Positions 21,606-21,777 of a stretch of 21,777 nt of DNA are shown here, in pieces. A program made the position numbers and the translations under genes. Source of the stretch: Halobacteriales archaeon (GTDB taxonomy: Archaea > Halobacteriota > Halobacteria > Halorutilales > JAHENH01); contig JAHENH010000085.1 in the NCBI GenBank assembly GCA_018609935.1, positions 1 to 21,777 on the forward strand. The letters run 5' to 3'. The notes beneath the pieces are model-generated. The model was not told the DNA's origin. It saw nothing but the letters and a program-made list of their open reading frames with translations, and did no database searches. Within the stretch, counting starts at the first letter, position 1. The number at the start of each line of letters is the position of its first letter.

Positions 21606-21777
21606 ATGGTTAATGCTGAATTAACTATCCATCCACCTGAGGGAACATGGATATATAAAATATCTACTAAATATCCTGGTATTTTGTTTCAAGTAGTGGC
21701 AGTTATTACTAGAGATGGTTCTGGAATTGGTTTATTAGAGGTTTCTACAAATAAAATAGAAGATATCCTTGTAGATC
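21606..21777 (+). CDS. Bat-like HTH-10 regulator, N-terminal fragment
   Basis: 57 codons up to the window edge, starting MVNAELTIHPPEGTWIYKIS. The pattern (xxLTIxxPEGTWI..ISxxYP...FxVxAVI...GxGLLEV) resembles the N-terminal sensor domain of haloarchaeal bacterio-opsin-activator-like (Bat, HTH-10) regulators, which have a DNA-binding HTH near residue 160-210, not yet reached here. No transmembrane segment. The ligand and targets are unknown. A near-leaderless start from the TATA box at 21572-21582 supports this ATG. Confidence 0.65.
   Translation, partial: MVNAELTIHPPEGTWIYKISTKYPGILFQVVAVITRDGSGIGLLEVSTNKIEDILVD

Overview
The window comes from an AT-rich archaeal chromosome (by eye about one third G+C; not computed). 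The protein content is close to that of Halobacteria: a haloarchaeal-type malate dehydrogenase, FtsZ1 followed by SecE and Spt5, A-type ATP synthase subunits H and I, a ba3-type cytochrome oxidase in the gene order known from Natronomonas, archaeal D-aminoacyl-tRNA deacylase with a haloarchaeal-style C-terminal extension, a CopG/coiled-coil protein, a DUF7521-like membrane protein paired with a winged-helix regulator, and the start of a Bat-like HTH regulator. Some proteins are acidic (malate dehydrogenase, Spt5, SerA), but many are lysine-rich. This fits a low-GC lineage allied to Halobacteria (for example a marine Hikarchaeia-like or other uncultured halophile-related group) rather than a classical high-GC haloarchaeon. 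That assignment is inference. Few genes have a Shine-Dalgarno sequence, and several TATA boxes lie about 26 bases before the start codon, so leaderless mRNAs are probably common.

Layout. 1-738 (-): N-terminal part of the ribosome-recycling ATPase ABCE1, divergent from 965-2176 (+) dihydroorotase. 2178-4460: an accessory patch with two decayed IS1341-type TnpB fragments, an N-terminal piece at 2178-2595 and a C-terminal piece at 4091-4460, around a CopG-like gene and a convergent methyltransferase. 4634-6184 (-): SerA. 6236-7655 (+): HAD hydrolase overlapping an OGG1-type glycosylase. 7792-8691 (+): malate dehydrogenase, followed by a T-rich terminator. 8884-11266 (+): ATP synthase subunits H and I only; the other subunits do not follow. 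11445-12719 (+): DtdA. 12899-14891 (+): ftsZ1-secE-spt5. 14941-17790 (-): ba3 oxidase operon. 17889-20463 (+): a tiny membrane protein and a P1B copper ATPase, divergent from the oxidase across a perfect 17-nt palindrome. 20533-21164 (-): membrane protein plus winged-helix regulator. 21606-end (+): partial Bat-like regulator.

How parts fit together. The oxidase operon, the copper ATPase with a FixI/CcoI-like N-terminus and the shared palindrome look like one respiratory-copper module: the ATPase would supply copper for CuA and CuB. FtsZ1-SecE-Spt5 is a conserved housekeeping block. The strongest anomaly is in ABCE1. Of the eight conserved cysteines, exactly the four expected to hold one of the two [4Fe-4S] clusters are replaced (Asp25, Thr54, His57, Ser60), while the four for the other cluster are kept. 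No rRNA, tRNA, CRISPR array or intact mobile element was seen.
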